Shown: positions 1 to 10,140 of the stretch, piece by piece | Layout of the letters: each line of letters opens with the position of its first letter | Numbering within the stretch: the stretch's first letter is position 1 | Assembly (NCBI RefSeq): GCF_025821625.1 | Contig: NZ_JACKSH010000092.1 | Coordinates: forward strand, 17,585 to 81,584 | DNA from: Mycolicibacterium pyrenivorans | Lineage (GTDB): Bacteria; Actinomycetota; Actinomycetes; Mycobacteriales; Mycobacteriaceae | Direction: 5' to 3' | DNA length: 64,000 nucleotides | The notes under the pieces: generated by a model | Told to the model about the DNA's origin: nothing | What the model saw: only the letters and a program-made list of their open reading frames with translations | The model's database searches: none | Made by a program: the position numbers and the translations under genes

Positions 1-2502
1 GGGCAGGGCCTGATCGCGGCGCATGCTGCTCAGCGCGGCCACCGGGGTGTCGAGACCGTGGGCGGTCTGCTCGACCGCGTGCGTGAGCAGGGGGTGTGGG
101 GACAGCTCCGCGAAGATCCGGTATCCGTCTTCCAAGGCGGCCTGTACGGCCGGGGCGAACCGCACCATGTGGCGCAGGTTGTTCACCCAGTAGTCGGCAT
201 CGCACACCGGCTGTTCGCGCGGGTCGTACTCGGTGGCCGAGTAGTAGGGGACCTCCGGCGTCGCCGGATGCAGCTCTGCGAGGGCCTCGGTCAGTTCGTC
301 GAGGATGGGATCGACCTGCGGCGAATGTGAGGCGACATCGACGGCGATCTCACGGGCCATCACCTCGCGCTGCTCCCAGGACGCGACCAGATCACGCACC
401 GTGCCTGTTGCACCGCCGATCACCGTCGACTGCGGGGATGCCACGACTGCCACCACGGCATCGTTGACACCGCGCGTGATCAACTCTGAAAGTACCTGCT
501 GGGCAGGCAGTTCCACTGACGCCATGGCACCTGAACCGGCGATGCGGGTCAGCAGCCGTGAGCGTCGGCAGATGACCCGCACGCCGTCTTCGAGAGACAG
601 CGCGCCGGCGACGACGGCCGCCGCGGCTTCGCCGAGGGAATGCCCGATGACCGCACCCGGGTGCACCCCGTACGAACGCATGGCGGCGGCCAGCGCGACC
701 TGCATGGCGAACAGCGTCGGCTGGACGCGGTCGATGTCGGTCACGGTCTGTGACGCGGTCATCGCCTCGGTCACCGAGAATCCGGATTCTTTCGCGATCA
801 AGGGTTCGGCCGCCGCGACGGTGGCGGCGAATGCCGGTTCGGTCGCCAGCAGCGCGGCACCCATCCCAGCCCACTGCGAACCTTGCCCGGAGAAGACCCA
901 CACCGGGCCGCGGTCGTCTTGGCCCACCGCGGGCTGACGCGGTGAATCGCTTTCTGCGACGTCCCGGAGCGCATTGGCCAGTTCGGTGTGGGTGCCGGCG
1001 ATGACGGCGGTGCGGACCGGTCGGTGCACGCGGCGACGCGCCAGGGTGTAGCCCAGATCCGGCAACGCCACGTTCTGATGCGCTGCCACCCAGTCTGCGA
1101 GTCGGCCGGCGGTGCGGCGCAGTTCGACGGCCGAGGTGGACGACACCGGGAACACGAGGGCCCCCCTCGTCGATGCCGAAGTGGTCTCGGACGCAAGGGG
1201 TTCAACCTGTTGTGGTGCCTGCTCCACGATGGCGTGGGCGTTGGTTCCCGACAGGCCATATGACGACGTCGCCGCCCGGCGGGGATGGTCGGAATCGACC
1301 GGCCAGGGTGCCGTTTTCTGAGGCACGAAGAGTTTGGTGTCGATCTTGGCCATCTCGTCGGGCAGCTGGGTGAAATGCAGATTCCGCGGAACCACGCCGT
1401 GCTGCAGCGCCAGGATCACCTTCATCAGTCCCAGCGTTCCGGCTGCCGACTGGGCGTGCCCGAAGTTGGTCTTCAATGTCGCCAATGCGCAGGGGTTCTC
1501 GGTGCCGTAGACATTGGCCAGGCTGGCGTATTCGATCGGGTCGCCGACCGGCGTGCCCGGCCCGTGCGCCTCCACCATTCCGATGCCGCCCGCGTCGACG
1601 CCCGCGGCGGCCAGCGCCGACCTGTACACCGCGGTCTGCGCCGTGACCGACGGCGTGGCGATGTTCACGGTGTGGCCGTCTTGGTTGGCCGCGGTGCCGC
1701 GGATCACGGCCATGATTCGATCCCCGTCGCGCTGTGCGTCGGGCAGCCGCTTCAACAGCACCACGGCGCAGCCTTCGGAGGACACGAAGCCGTCGGCGGC
1801 GACGTCGAACGCGTGACACCGGCCGGTGGGGGAGAGCATGCCCTCAGCCGATCCCGCCACGAACTTCCGCGGATCCAGGATCACGGCGGCGCCACCCGCG
1901 AAGGCGAGATCGCTTTCACCGTCGATCAGGCTGTGGCAGGCAAGGTGCACGGCGGTCAGGCCCGAGGAGCACGCGGTGTCCACGGTCATCGCGGGACCGT
2001 GAACTCCCAGCGTGTAGGCGATCCGGCCGGAGGCCAGGCTGAAGCTGCTCCCTGTGAAGCCGTACGGCGCCTCTACAGCGTGTGCATCGGCGGCCAGCAG
2101 CTGGTAGTCGCCGTGTGTCAGGCCCACGAAGACGCCGGTCAGTGAGCCGTCCATCGCCTCGGGGGTGAGACCGCCGTGCTCCATTGCCTCCCAGGAGGTT
2201 TCCAGCAGCAGGCGGTGCTGCGGATCGATCGCGATGGCCTCCCGCTCGTTGATCCCGAAGAACTCGGAATCGAAGCCGGAGACGTCGTCGAGGAACCCGC
2301 CCCACTTCGTCACCGACCGGCCTGGTACGCCGGGTTGGGGGTCGTAGTAATCGTCGGCATCCCAGCGGTCGGGCGGAATCTCGGTGACCAGGTCGTCGCC
2401 ACGCAGCAACGCCTGCCACAAACGCTCAGGAGAGTCGATGCCCCCGGGTAGCCGACAGGCCATACCGATCACAGCAATGGCGCTTGTACCTGATTCGCCC
2501 AC
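1..2502 (-). CDS. Type I polyketide synthase, Mas/Pks5-like, 5' part (KS-AT)
   Basis: N-terminal 834 codons of a modular fatty-acid-extending PKS; the gene runs off the left edge. The start is GTG at 2502, 8 nt after a GAGGG-type ribosome site. The ketosynthase opens with [13 protein letters not shown]; its triad is visible as C178 in DTACSSGL, H313 in EAHGPGTP and H349 in NFGHA. The acyltransferase has nucleophile S622 in GHSLGEA and the signature VASHSP (residues 723-728), the [YVW]ASH form known to select methylmalonyl-CoA. Linker and AT closely resemble mycocerosic acid synthase and Pks5 as I remember them, so the missing part should be DH-ER-KR-ACP. By inference it makes a multimethyl-branched acyl chain for a surface lipid. 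The adjoining MbtH-like, methyltransferase and MmpL genes on the same strand support a dedicated lipid cluster; the exact lipid cannot be told from here. Confidence 0.93.
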   Translation of the reverse strand, partial: MGESGTSAIAVIGMACRLPGGIDSPERLWQALLRGDDLVTEIPPDRWDADDYYDPQPGVPGRSVTKWGGFLDDVSGFDSEFFGINEREAIAIDPQHRLLLETSWEAMEHGGLTPEAMDGSLTGVFVGLTHGDYQLLAADAHAVEAPYGFTGSSFSLASGRIAYTLGVHGPAMTVDTACSSGLTAVHLACHSLIDGESDLAFAGGAAVILDPRKFVAGSAEGMLSPTGRCHAFDVAADGFVSSEGCAVVLLKRLPDAQRDGDRIMAVIRGTAANQDGHTVNIATPSVTAQTAVYRSALAAAGVDAGGIGMVEAHGPGTPVGDPIEYASLANVYGTENPCALATLKTNFGHAQSAAGTLGLMKVILALQHGVVPRNLHFTQLPDEMAKIDTKLFVPQKTAPWPVDSDHPRRAATSSYGLSGTNAHAIVEQAPQQVEPLASETTSASTRGALVFPVSSTSAVELRRTAGRLADWVAAHQNVALPDLGYTLARRRVHRPVRTAVIAGTHTELANALRDVAESDSPRQPAVGQDDRGPVWVFSGQGSQWAGMGAALLATEPAFAATVAAAEPLIAKESGFSVTEAMTASQTVTDIDRVQPTLFAMQVALAAAMRSYGVHPGAVIGHSLGEAAAAVVAGALSLEDGVRVICRRSRLLTRIAGSGAMASVELPAQQVLSELITRGVNDAVVAVVASPQSTVIGGATGTVRDLVASWEQREVMAREIAVDVASHSPQVDPILDELTEALAELHPATPEVPYYSATEYDPREQPVCDADYWVNNLRHMVRFAPAVQAALEDGYRIFAELSPHPLLTHAVEQTAHGLDTPVAALSSMRRDQALP

Positions 2503-2692
2503 GGCCGCTCACCCTCTTCCGTCCACCGGATCTGTGAGGGTGTGCGATGTCGGATCTCCACGTCGACGCGTGAACGTTGCGGGGTCCGAATGGCCGTTCT
2601 TACAGACGTCGCCGTGGCCAGCCGTCGCCGCGTCGGCGAGAGCGCTGCCTTGTCCAAGTCCATCCGACCCCCCACGCAGTCGGTTGAGCCCG

Positions 2693-2914
2693 TCAGCCGT
2701 TGGTCTCTGCGAGCCTCTCGCGAAGAGTCCGTGGTCGGATGTCGGTCCAGTTCTGTTCTATGTAGTCCAGGCACGCCGAGCGGTCGGCTTCGCCGAACAC
2801 CACCCGCCAGCCGGCAGGAACTTCGGCGAAGACCGGCCACAGGCTGTGCTGATCTTCGTCGTTGACCAAGACGAGGAAGTGGGCACTGTCGTCGTCGAAC
2901 GGATTGACGCTCAT
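2693..2914 (-). CDS. MbtH-like protein
   Basis: A 73-residue protein of the MbtH family, small chaperones that bind and activate adenylation domains of nonribosomal peptide synthetases. It begins MSVNPFDDD and carries the family signature [10 protein letters not shown], then PAGW and a conserved TDIRP near the end. The ATG at 2914 is preceded by a strong GGAGG site 5-6 nt upstream; a longer reading frame continues upstream but lacks family similarity. It lies 190 bp upstream of the PKS and downstream of the methyltransferase on the same strand. No adenylation domain is visible in the window, so its partner NRPS should lie beyond the left edge or elsewhere in the genome. Confidence 0.93.
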   Translation of the reverse strand: MSVNPFDDDSAHFLVLVNDEDQHSLWPVFAEVPAGWRVVFGEADRSACLDYIEQNWTDIRPRTLRERLAETNG

Positions 2915-3550
2915 CTTTCCTCCACGCGCCTTCACGAAGGTGTGAATTGACGCGAACGTTACTGCAGGCGGAGATGCCGTTCCGGGGTTTTGCGGAAAGT
3001 CGTCGATGTTCGCTGTATCGGGACCAGATCGTAAGGTCGTCTCATCATCAGGTCCCCGGAACGATCTTGAACCATGCAGGTAGTGAGCCAACTCGGTTCA
3101 GAATGTGCGAGGCTCGGGCGCATGGCGTCCGCAGCCGAACGTGAATTCGCTGAAATTGCCTGCTCTCGTCGATTTCCCCGGCGGCCGCCAGCCTGCAGCG
3201 ACGCTCGACCGGTCGTTCTGTCTGCAAGTACAGGGCGGCGAGCGGGTGCTCCTCGCGGCGCCGGCGGGCCTCGGCAACGGTGACCTCCGGGTCGCGTGAC
3301 CGGACGCACCGGCATCCGCCGGACTGCACGTGCGCGGGATCTCGGTTGGGCGAACTGTGTTCGGGAGAGGGGAGCGCTCGGTTCCGCGCGGGAGGCCTCG
3401 AACTCGCGGTGTGCGGCGCGTGGCTGTGCAACAGACGGAGGACGAAGGAGCGGCCGTGTGAATCGTTCGCCTTGGTGCCATGAGGGTGTGACGGCTAAGC
3501 CCGTGGACCGACGACTTCGGTTCTCGCGGCAGCGCGAGCGGTGTTGCTGA
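2915..3550. other. Intergenic stretch between methyltransferase and MbtH-like gene
   Basis: A 636-base gap within an otherwise same-strand cluster. Several short overlapping reading frames exist on both strands, but none has a good ribosome site or recognisable family. It probably holds a promoter for the mbtH-pks part of the cluster. I see no tRNA, insertion sequence or clear repeat here. Confidence 0.5.
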
Positions 3551-4408
3551 CTAGAACGCGTATCGGAAGATTCGGTCATAATTGCGAACCGCTGGAATGG
3601 CGTACTGGATTCGGTAAAGAAAGCGCTGTGGGGCGAGGGGGATCTTGTCGACCCCGGCCATGATGGGGCTGTCGTCGACGAGCCGGAGCCGGTCATCCCA
3701 GCGGGTAGGCTCCCGACCGTCGTTGGTGCCCCATTTGATCAGGCCCGAGGTGAAGATTCGCGACATCCGTGGACCCCATTTCGACAGCAGGTCGGCATGT
3801 ACCTCTCCGGCGTCGAAACGGTCGATCACGCGGTGGAGCAGATCAGTGACCTCGGAAGGGGTCAGATACATCAGGAGACCTTCGGCGACGATCAGGACGG
3901 GACCGCCGGTGGGTAGCTCATCGATCCAGGCGGGGTCGGTCACCGACGACCCGACCATGCGATAGGTCTCGGACTCGGAGTACAACTGGCGACGCAGTGC
4001 GATGACATCGGGTAGGTCGACATCGAACCAGGGCGCCCCGTCTCGCGCCGCCACACGGAATGCGCGGCTGTGCAACCCACAACCCAGATGAAGGACGACG
4101 GCGTCCGGATGCGCGTTCAGATACTGGTTGGTCAGGGCATCGAATTGTGCGCTCCGCAGGGCCACCATGAACTGATTGATCTCCGGACGCACAGTTCGAT
4201 GGACACGCTCGAAGTCGTATTCGATGCGCGCGACGTCGCACGCTGCCAACTCATCGCCGAGAATCGATTCGGCCAATCGACTCTCGCAGGCCCGCAGGTA
4301 GAGCAGACAGACATTCGTCCACTCGACCGATTTCCACCGCACACCGGTGAAGTCCACTTTGTCTCGGTGACCATTCGCCGGGTCGACCGGCACCCCGAAA
4401 TCCGTCAC
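3551..4408 (-). CDS. SAM-dependent O-methyltransferase, leucine carboxyl methyltransferase family
   Basis: A 285-residue class I methyltransferase of the LCM/TcmP-like family (COG3315 type), which methylates hydroxyl or carboxyl groups of polyketides and lipids. The SAM-binding glycine loop is HLGCGLHSRAF, followed by the acidic WFDVDLPDVI segment and VLIVAEGLLMYL, all typical of the family. I chose GTG at 4408 because GAGGAGG lies 7 nt upstream; the open frame continues to 4657 but those residues would overlap the end of mmpL and resemble nothing. The stop of mmpL is 82 nt upstream, suggesting cotranscription. Methylation of the cluster's product is the likely role; the substrate is unknown. 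Confidence 0.85.
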   Translation of the reverse strand: MTDFGVPVDPANGHRDKVDFTGVRWKSVEWTNVCLLYLRACESRLAESILGDELAACDVARIEYDFERVHRTVRPEINQFMVALRSAQFDALTNQYLNAHPDAVVLHLGCGLHSRAFRVAARDGAPWFDVDLPDVIALRRQLYSESETYRMVGSSVTDPAWIDELPTGGPVLIVAEGLLMYLTPSEVTDLLHRVIDRFDAGEVHADLLSKWGPRMSRIFTSGLIKWGTNDGREPTRWDDRLRLVDDSPIMAGVDKIPLAPQRFLYRIQYAIPAVRNYDRIFRYAF

Positions 4409-4490
4409 TGCGTCCTCCTCATCGTCGCGGTGCCGACTGGCGTGGTCGACCATCGCTGCATTGCGGGTCTGGATAAGAGTGGGCCATTGC

Positions 4491-7400
4491 TCAGCCGGCA
4501 CCGGGCACTGGCGAGAGGTCTGCGCGCTTCCGCGGCGTGGGTGGTCGCGGTTTCCATCGCGAGGGCCACCAGTTACCCCGCCCCACCAGGACAGCGATCG
4601 CCGGCACCGTGACAGTGCGCACCAAGAACGTGTCGAGCAGAATTCCCGTTCCGACAACGAAGCCGGCTTGGATGATGGTGCTGATGCTGGCGAACAGCAG
4701 TCCGAACATCGACGCGGCGAAGATGAGACCCGCAGCTGTGATCACGCCGCCGGTGGCGCCGACGGTCCGGATGACACCGGAACGGATGCCGCGCGGAGAC
4801 TCGTCACGAATCCGGGAAATGAGCAGCATGTTGTAGTCCGCACCCATCGCGACGAGTATGATGAACGTCAAACCCGGTACGCTCCAATGTAATTCCTCAC
4901 CGAGGATGAATTGGAACGTCAGTACCCCGAGGCCGAGCGCCGCCAGGTACGAAAGAACCACCGACGCGATGAGGTAGAGCGGCGCCACGACCGCGCGCAG
5001 CAGGGCGATCAATATCAGGAGCACCACGGCGATGGTCACGATGATGATGAACCGGATGTCGTGATCGTAGTAGTCACGTGCGTCCCGAAGGGTGGCTGGA
5101 TATCCCGTCATCGCTATCGAGCCATCGGCCAGCGCCGTATTCGGTTGAGATTGCCTTGCCGTATCGGTGATCGCAATGATCTGATCCATCGCGGCGGTGC
5201 TGAACGGATTGAGTTCCGTCTGTATCAGGTACCGCGCCGAGTGCCCGTCGGCCGAGATGAAGAACTCGGCGGCTTTCTTGAAATCGTCCGAAGTCAGTAC
5301 TTGTGATGGAATGTAGAACCCCGCCATCGACGGTGACGTCGCGTCGTTCTTCATCGCCAACAAGAACTCCGAAGCGTCGCCGAGATCGCCGCTCATCCGC
5401 AGGGTCTGGCTCACCAGTTCCTGCACGCCGTCGGCGACCTGTCGACCGCCGTCGGCGAGGGAATCGAGCCCATCTCGCATCCCACTGAGGGAGGACCCAC
5501 TGCCACCGCCGCCCAGGCCGCCGAGCCCCATTGCGCCCAAGGGGCCGGTGAGCGATTGCATCGACTGGGTCAGCTTGGTCACCGTCTGTGAGAGGTTCGA
5601 CAGCGGCCCGGTGGACTGCAGCTGATCTGCCAGCTTCTGGATGGTGCCGTCATTGCGGGCCATCTGGAGCTGACGGAACTGGTCCCGCGCGGCGACGCAC
5701 ACGGGGTTGCCGGTGCAGTAGGGACTTCCGTCGAGCGCGATCACGACGGGATCTATCCACTCGAGTCTGTTGAGGTCGCCGAACGTCTTCTGCAGCGTGT
5801 CTCCGAGCGTCTGTATCCCACTGATGAGGCGGGTGGCGTCACCCATCTGGCCGAAGGTCGTACCGCTGCCGCCGAATTGGTTCTGCACGGACTGGAGGGT
5901 GTTGATGATGCCGGACAGGCCGTTCATGAGCTTGAGAATCTGATCGCGCAGGGTACTGACGCCGTCGGCCAACTGGTCGGCTCCCCAAGCGAGCCGGTTG
6001 AGGTCGTCGGTGCGGCCACGGATCATGGTCACCGCATCGTTGAGCTTGGCGCCCACTTCACCGGCCTGGCGCGTCGTGCTCGCGGCTTCCAACGGTTCAC
6101 CGCTGGGCCGGGTGATTCCGCGGACCGCTGCGATACCGGGTAGTTGGCTGATCCGCTGCGCCGTCTGCTCCATGTCGGCAAGCGCCTCCGGTGTCCGCAG
6201 GTCCCGGGGCGATTGGATGAGGAGGTACTGAGGGATGGTCGAGTTGACCGGGATGTGGCGATCCAGCGCCTGATACCCGAGCGAGCTCTCGACGGAGGCC
6301 GGCAGCGCCTTGCGGTCGTCGTAGTTGTATCGGACGGCGAGCATGCAACCGGCCAGAAGGACCAGCACCACAAGGCTCGCTACGAGATTCGCCATTGGCC
6401 GTCGCACGATGCGGATTCCGGCTCGGCGCCAGAAGCGAGTGGTGAGGTCGCGGCGTGGAGTGATCCAACCGCGGCGGCCGGTCAGCACGATGATGGCAGG
6501 CAACAGAGTCACCGCGGCAAGGAACGCCACGCCGATCGCGATCGCGAGCGCGGGGCCGATGGTTGCGAACAGTTCCAGCCGGGCGAACGTCATCCCGAGA
6601 AATGTGACGCCAACCGTCGCCGCGGATGCGGCGATGACCTTGCCGATGGCGTTCAGGGCGTTCTTGATGGCTTGATCGGAGGCCTCGCCCTGCCGCACGA
6701 AATCGTGGTAGCGGCTGATGAGAAAGACGGCGTAATCCGTTCCCGCGCCGGCCATCAGCCCGCTCAGGAGGGTGATGGTCTGGGTGGAGACACCAAGGCC
6801 CAACTGAGCGGCTCCGGACACCGCGGCCTGCGCGATCCCGAGGGAGACGCCGATCGTGAGCAACGGCAGCAGGATGGTCGCCGGTTTTCGATAGATGATC
6901 AGCAGGATCAGAAGCAGCAGCGTGATGATCGCGACTTCGATCTTGATCTGATCCCGCGTTCCGACGTCAAGAGAGTCGGCGAAGGTGGCCGCGGGCCCAG
7001 TCAGGTTCGCGGTCAGCGTCGTTCCCGCAACCGTATGCCGGACGATGTCGGCAACCCGCTTGTACGCCTCGTAGGACTCGGGCGAGCCCAACTCGCCGGA
7101 CAGGCCGACCGGCATGAGCCAGGCCTTGCCGTCCTCGCTGCTGAGGGTCTCGCGTAGCTGGGGTGTGGTGACGAAGTCCTCCAGCATGACCACGTCTTGG
7201 ATATCGCGGCGCAGGCGCTCGACGAGACTTGCGTAGACCCTCTCGTCGGCCTCTCCGAGCCCCTTGTCGTTCGTCAACAGGACCAGGAGCACGTTCTCCG
7301 AACCGGCTTCGCCGAACGCCGCAGCCATCTCCTGGGTTGCGACGATCGAAGGAGCGCTGGCCGGCAGGGGCGAGACCGGCTGCCGCTGCGTCGCCTCTGC

Positions 7401-7616
7401 CAAGGTGGGGAACAACGGCGGCAAGACGACCGCGAGCGCCACCCACAAGCCGATGACAACCCACGGCCACCGCACGACGACGTCGCCGAGCCGCGGAAAG
7501 AAGCCGCGAGGCCCCGCGGTACCCGTGGGGTCCGCCCGGGCCGTCGTCGCCTGTGCCCTCCGCGGCCAACGCATCAGTAGCCCGAGACGTGAAGAGAGTG
7601 TGGACGACTGCGCCAC
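4491..7616 (-). CDS. MmpL-family RND lipid transporter
   Basis: About 1041 residues. MmpL proteins are proton-driven RND exporters that carry complex lipids across the mycobacterial inner membrane. TM1 lies around residues 45-65, a first porter domain follows to about 220, then a five-helix block to about 390, a very long second periplasmic loop to about 830 and a final helix block. The paired Asp-Tyr proton-relay residues are present in both halves: [14 protein letters not shown] near residue 294 and [11 protein letters not shown] near the C-terminus. The long Gln/Ser-rich loop is typical of the MmpL4/MmpL10 class linked to glycopeptidolipid or acyltrehalose export. The start is GTG at 7616, because GGAGG sits 7 nt upstream; an ATG at 7664 gives an unlikely basic leader. 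It is the first gene of the minus-strand lipid cluster and probably exports its product. Confidence 0.93.
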   Translation of the reverse strand: MAQSSTLSSRLGLLMRWPRRAQATTARADPTGTAGPRGFFPRLGDVVVRWPWVVIGLWVALAVVLPPLFPTLAEATQRQPVSPLPASAPSIVATQEMAAAFGEAGSENVLLVLLTNDKGLGEADERVYASLVERLRRDIQDVVMLEDFVTTPQLRETLSSEDGKAWLMPVGLSGELGSPESYEAYKRVADIVRHTVAGTTLTANLTGPAATFADSLDVGTRDQIKIEVAIITLLLLILLIIYRKPATILLPLLTIGVSLGIAQAAVSGAAQLGLGVSTQTITLLSGLMAGAGTDYAVFLISRYHDFVRQGEASDQAIKNALNAIGKVIAASAATVGVTFLGMTFARLELFATIGPALAIAIGVAFLAAVTLLPAIIVLTGRRGWITPRRDLTTRFWRRAGIRIVRRPMANLVASLVVLVLLAGCMLAVRYNYDDRKALPASVESSLGYQALDRHIPVNSTIPQYLLIQSPRDLRTPEALADMEQTAQRISQLPGIAAVRGITRPSGEPLEAASTTRQAGEVGAKLNDAVTMIRGRTDDLNRLAWGADQLADGVSTLRDQILKLMNGLSGIINTLQSVQNQFGGSGTTFGQMGDATRLISGIQTLGDTLQKTFGDLNRLEWIDPVVIALDGSPYCTGNPVCVAARDQFRQLQMARNDGTIQKLADQLQSTGPLSNLSQTVTKLTQSMQSLTGPLGAMGLGGLGGGGSGSSLSGMRDGLDSLADGGRQVADGVQELVSQTLRMSGDLGDASEFLLAMKNDATSPSMAGFYIPSQVLTSDDFKKAAEFFISADGHSARYLIQTELNPFSTAAMDQIIAITDTARQSQPNTALADGSIAMTGYPATLRDARDYYDHDIRFIIIVTIAVVLLILIALLRAVVAPLYLIASVVLSYLAALGLGVLTFQFILGEELHWSVPGLTFIILVAMGADYNMLLISRIRDESPRGIRSGVIRTVGATGGVITAAGLIFAASMFGLLFASISTIIQAGFVVGTGILLDTFLVRTVTVPAIAVLVGRGNWWPSRWKPRPPTPRKRADLSPVPGAG

Positions 7617-8145
7617 ATGCAGCCCTCCGGGAGCGCGGGCGCCCGGCGTCCGCGGCGACCGCAAGAATCGCGCGCCAGTGAGATCACAGCAACATCAATG
7701 AAACGTGCTCCACCCACCCCCGTCGCCTCTTTTCAAGATCAAGGGCAAGAAGCTCGGTTGAAACTGGTTGCGAGAGCGGGGCTTTCCCGCGCCCCTCGCG
7801 GCGCTGTTCATCTTCAGGTCACGTCTAGCTTCGACGTCCTTGTTTGTGCAGCTAGCGTAACCCGTTTTTTGACGGAGGTGTCACGAATCTTGCTTTTGGT
7901 GTACGGTTTGTTCGCGGTTTCGAACTCGCCGTGTCTGATTCTCAGAATCTTGGGGTGTGTGGTGAGCAGATTCACCGAAAGCATGTCGCGGAGCACCCAG
8001 GCGGGCGTGAGCCCGGTCGAGGTGTTGCTCGATTGCGAGCCTCCGCCGGACCACCTCGCGGTTGCCGCACACCGCCCCTGCAAGATGGCCGGGGCCACCG
8101 TGGGTGGCGCGGATCGTCACCGGTTCGGGCGGCGGTGAACCCGCC
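7617..8145. promoter_or_regulatory. Divergent regulatory region upstream of mmpL cluster, lower GC
   Basis: A 529-base divergent gap between mmpL and the DUF2505 gene, visibly richer in A/T than the flanking genes from about 7700 to 7990. It contains the perfect palindrome GATTCTCAGAATC at 7937-7949 and the octamer GAATCTTG twice, at 7885-7892 and 7945-7952, exactly 60 bases apart. No coding sequence with a plausible start or family is present. It is the natural place for the lipid-cluster promoter and operators; the regulator is unknown. Confidence 0.5.
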
Positions 8146-8649
8146 ATGCCACGGTCAGTCGACTTCTGCGTCGATTCCCCCGCGCGCGTCGAGCAGATCC
8201 ATTGGGCGTTTTCCGAAGAGGGATACTGGCAGGCGCGGGTTGCGGCCGCCGGCGGTTTCGGCAGGTTGGACTCACTGCTGGTGGAGCCCGATGGCGACGT
8301 GACCGTAGTGATCGTTCATGACCTGCACCCCGACGGCCTGCCCGGACCGGTCGCCAAGTTCTTTCCCCGGGATTGGCAAGTGGTGCAAGACGAAACATGG
8401 CGCCCTGTCGGCGGTGGCTTGGTGCGCGGAGAGGTCAGCATCGCGACGCACGGAGCGCCGGGAGGTGGACACGGTACCGCTGTGCTGGCACCGGCGCGGA
8501 ACGGTTCGCGCCTGAAGTGCACTGCGACCGTGGAGTTCAGAGTCCCATTGGTCGGCGGAAAGATCGAGGGCTTGATCGGACGCCTGCTGGCTCCTCAGTT
8601 CTCCATGCTGCAGCGCTTCACCGCGGATTGGATCGAGAAGCACTCCTGA
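8146..8649 (+). CDS. DUF2505 family protein (SRPBCC-like fold)
   Basis: A 167-residue protein matching mycobacterial DUF2505 proteins, thought to adopt a START/SRPBCC hydrophobic-pocket fold. Recognisable blocks are the N-terminal VDFCVDSPARVEQIHWAF, a central VVIVHDL segment and the conserved VEFRVPLVGGKIEGLIG near residue 130. The chosen ATG at 8146 begins directly with the family's MPRS(V/F)DF start; the open frame continues upstream without similarity. No signal peptide or membrane segment is seen, so it is likely cytosolic. The biochemical role is not known; a small lipid ligand is an inference from the fold. Confidence 0.82.
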   Translation: MPRSVDFCVDSPARVEQIHWAFSEEGYWQARVAAAGGFGRLDSLLVEPDGDVTVVIVHDLHPDGLPGPVAKFFPRDWQVVQDETWRPVGGGLVRGEVSIATHGAPGGGHGTAVLAPARNGSRLKCTATVEFRVPLVGGKIEGLIGRLLAPQFSMLQRFTADWIEKHS

Positions 8650-8697
8650 CCCGGTCGGTAGCGATACAGCCGTCGATCTATTCTCGCGCAACAGGTT

Positions 8698-10089
8698 TCA
8701 CTCAGTCATTCGCCCGTCGTCGGTGCCGCCGCCGGCCGCGTCGTTCGCATCGCTGGAGTCGTCACTGTCATCGGAGCTCGTGGTGTCCGTGGTGTAGGTG
8801 GTGTCCGTGGTGCCTTCGGTCTCCGAATTCTCGCTCACCGCAGCGGATTTCGACTCAGAGGGCGCGGTGACCTCATCATGGGTCAGGTCGGTATCCTCGA
8901 AGGCCTCGCCCTCGTCCTTGGTCCGCTTGGCACTTGACGTAGACCGCGCCCCGAACCCCGCCTCGCGCGCCGGCTCCACGTCGCTGACGGACGTCCCGTC
9001 AGAGGAGTTGTCGGACAACGCTTCGAAGCCATCGTGAATCGCCCCGGGAACCTTCGACACCGTGGTGACGAGCTCACCCAGCGACGGCATCAGGCGTGCA
9101 GGCCGGTAGCGGCTGGGATCCGACGGTATCGGGTTGCCGTCGTAGTACGCCGAATCGACGATCAGCTTGAGCAGCGGTTCGGTGAGATCGGCGATGACAC
9201 CTCCGAAGGGCACGACGTCGCGGATCAACCGTGCCAGCGGAAGTTCGTCGGTCGTGTAGGTGACGTAGGTGGTGTTCTCGCGGGTGGTCACGTACGCGAC
9301 GATGCGGTCCCCGGCGGGTGTCGCGCAGCGGGCGTCGTGACACGGCAACGTGTCACCGCCACCGGCCAGCACGGCGCAGGTGTTGGCGTCACCGCACGAC
9401 ACCGTCGAAGTGCCGTCGACATCGACGGGAAGATCGATCTCGTCCTGGTTGCGATATCCGTACAGGTAGGCGACCAGAGAATTGACGTGGGCCACGAGGT
9501 TGAACAGGTCCGCCGGCGCGTTCGAGTTGTAGTTGTACTGATAGGCGATGTCGATGACGGCCTTGGCGGTGGTGTCCGTCGGCGAGGGGAACGGATTCAC
9601 CCCGATCAGCGCGAACCACGGATAGCGCGTGCCGAATCCACCGTCGGGGCGCGAGACGTTGTTGTCGAGGACGAACAACGTCTTCGGAAGCGCCGGGTCG
9701 TCGTCGTTGTCGAGGCGCATGAGCAGCAGGCTGGTGTTCGCAGCGCCCCAGCCGGACGACAGCACGGCGTTGTCCTCATCCGAGTTCGCCTGCAGGGCAT
9801 CGTTGATCGCGGCGGGCCCGCCGCGAAAGTCGACGCCGATCAAGTCCGGCCCCGGCTGGCCGCCGGGGTTGTAGGGCGCCTGGTTGAACTTCCCGCCGAA
9901 GAAATTCTCGTTGCCCGTCCCGTCTGGATGGGTGGAGCTGCCGACGACGATCAGTGCGGTCAGGTCGACCAGCGATGCCGATATCGACGCAGGCTGAGTG
10001 GCCGCGACACCCCCGACGGCGGCCGCGACACCCAGCGTGGCGATGCTGACGGCCGCCCTGGTGAACTTCTTCTCGCGGACTTTGCTCAT
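8698..10089 (-). CDS. Secreted PE-PPE domain protein with acidic Ser/Thr tail
   Basis: A 463-residue exported protein. Residues 1-40 form a signal peptide with Ala/Gly-rich hydrophobic core (VSIATLGVAAAVGGVAA). The next 300 residues match the PE-PPE domain, a serine-hydrolase-like fold found fused to PE and PPE proteins; blocks such as TALIVVGSSTHPDGTG and LVAHVNSLVAYLYGY are visible. Here the domain stands alone, without PE or PPE N-terminus. The last 110 residues are low-complexity Asp/Ser/Thr/Glu. The ATG at 10089 has GGGGAGGG about 8 nt upstream. Some PE-PPE domains are esterases, but I cannot confirm an intact Ser-Asp-His triad by eye, so activity is uncertain. It may act in the periplasm or cell wall. 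Confidence 0.8.
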   Translation of the reverse strand: MSKVREKKFTRAAVSIATLGVAAAVGGVAATQPASISASLVDLTALIVVGSSTHPDGTGNENFFGGKFNQAPYNPGGQPGPDLIGVDFRGGPAAINDALQANSDEDNAVLSSGWGAANTSLLLMRLDNDDDPALPKTLFVLDNNVSRPDGGFGTRYPWFALIGVNPFPSPTDTTAKAVIDIAYQYNYNSNAPADLFNLVAHVNSLVAYLYGYRNQDEIDLPVDVDGTSTVSCGDANTCAVLAGGGDTLPCHDARCATPAGDRIVAYVTTRENTTYVTYTTDELPLARLIRDVVPFGGVIADLTEPLLKLIVDSAYYDGNPIPSDPSRYRPARLMPSLGELVTTVSKVPGAIHDGFEALSDNSSDGTSVSDVEPAREAGFGARSTSSAKRTKDEGEAFEDTDLTHDEVTAPSESKSAAVSENSETEGTTDTTYTTDTTSSDDSDDSSDANDAAGGGTDDGRMTE

Positions 10090-10140
10090 TCCGCCATCCC
10101 TCCCCGGTACTACGGCTAGCACCGTATACCGATGGGACGG

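Noticed and set aside
1285..2145. Long plus-strand reading frame opposite the polyketide synthase
   Set aside because: The minus-strand frame encodes an unmistakable KS with all catalytic residues; the plus frame is an antisense shadow caused by high GC.
2959..3696. Candidate minus-strand gene in the gap before the MbtH-like gene
   Set aside because: It is Arg/Ser-rich with no ribosome site, overlaps the methyltransferase end and resembles no family.
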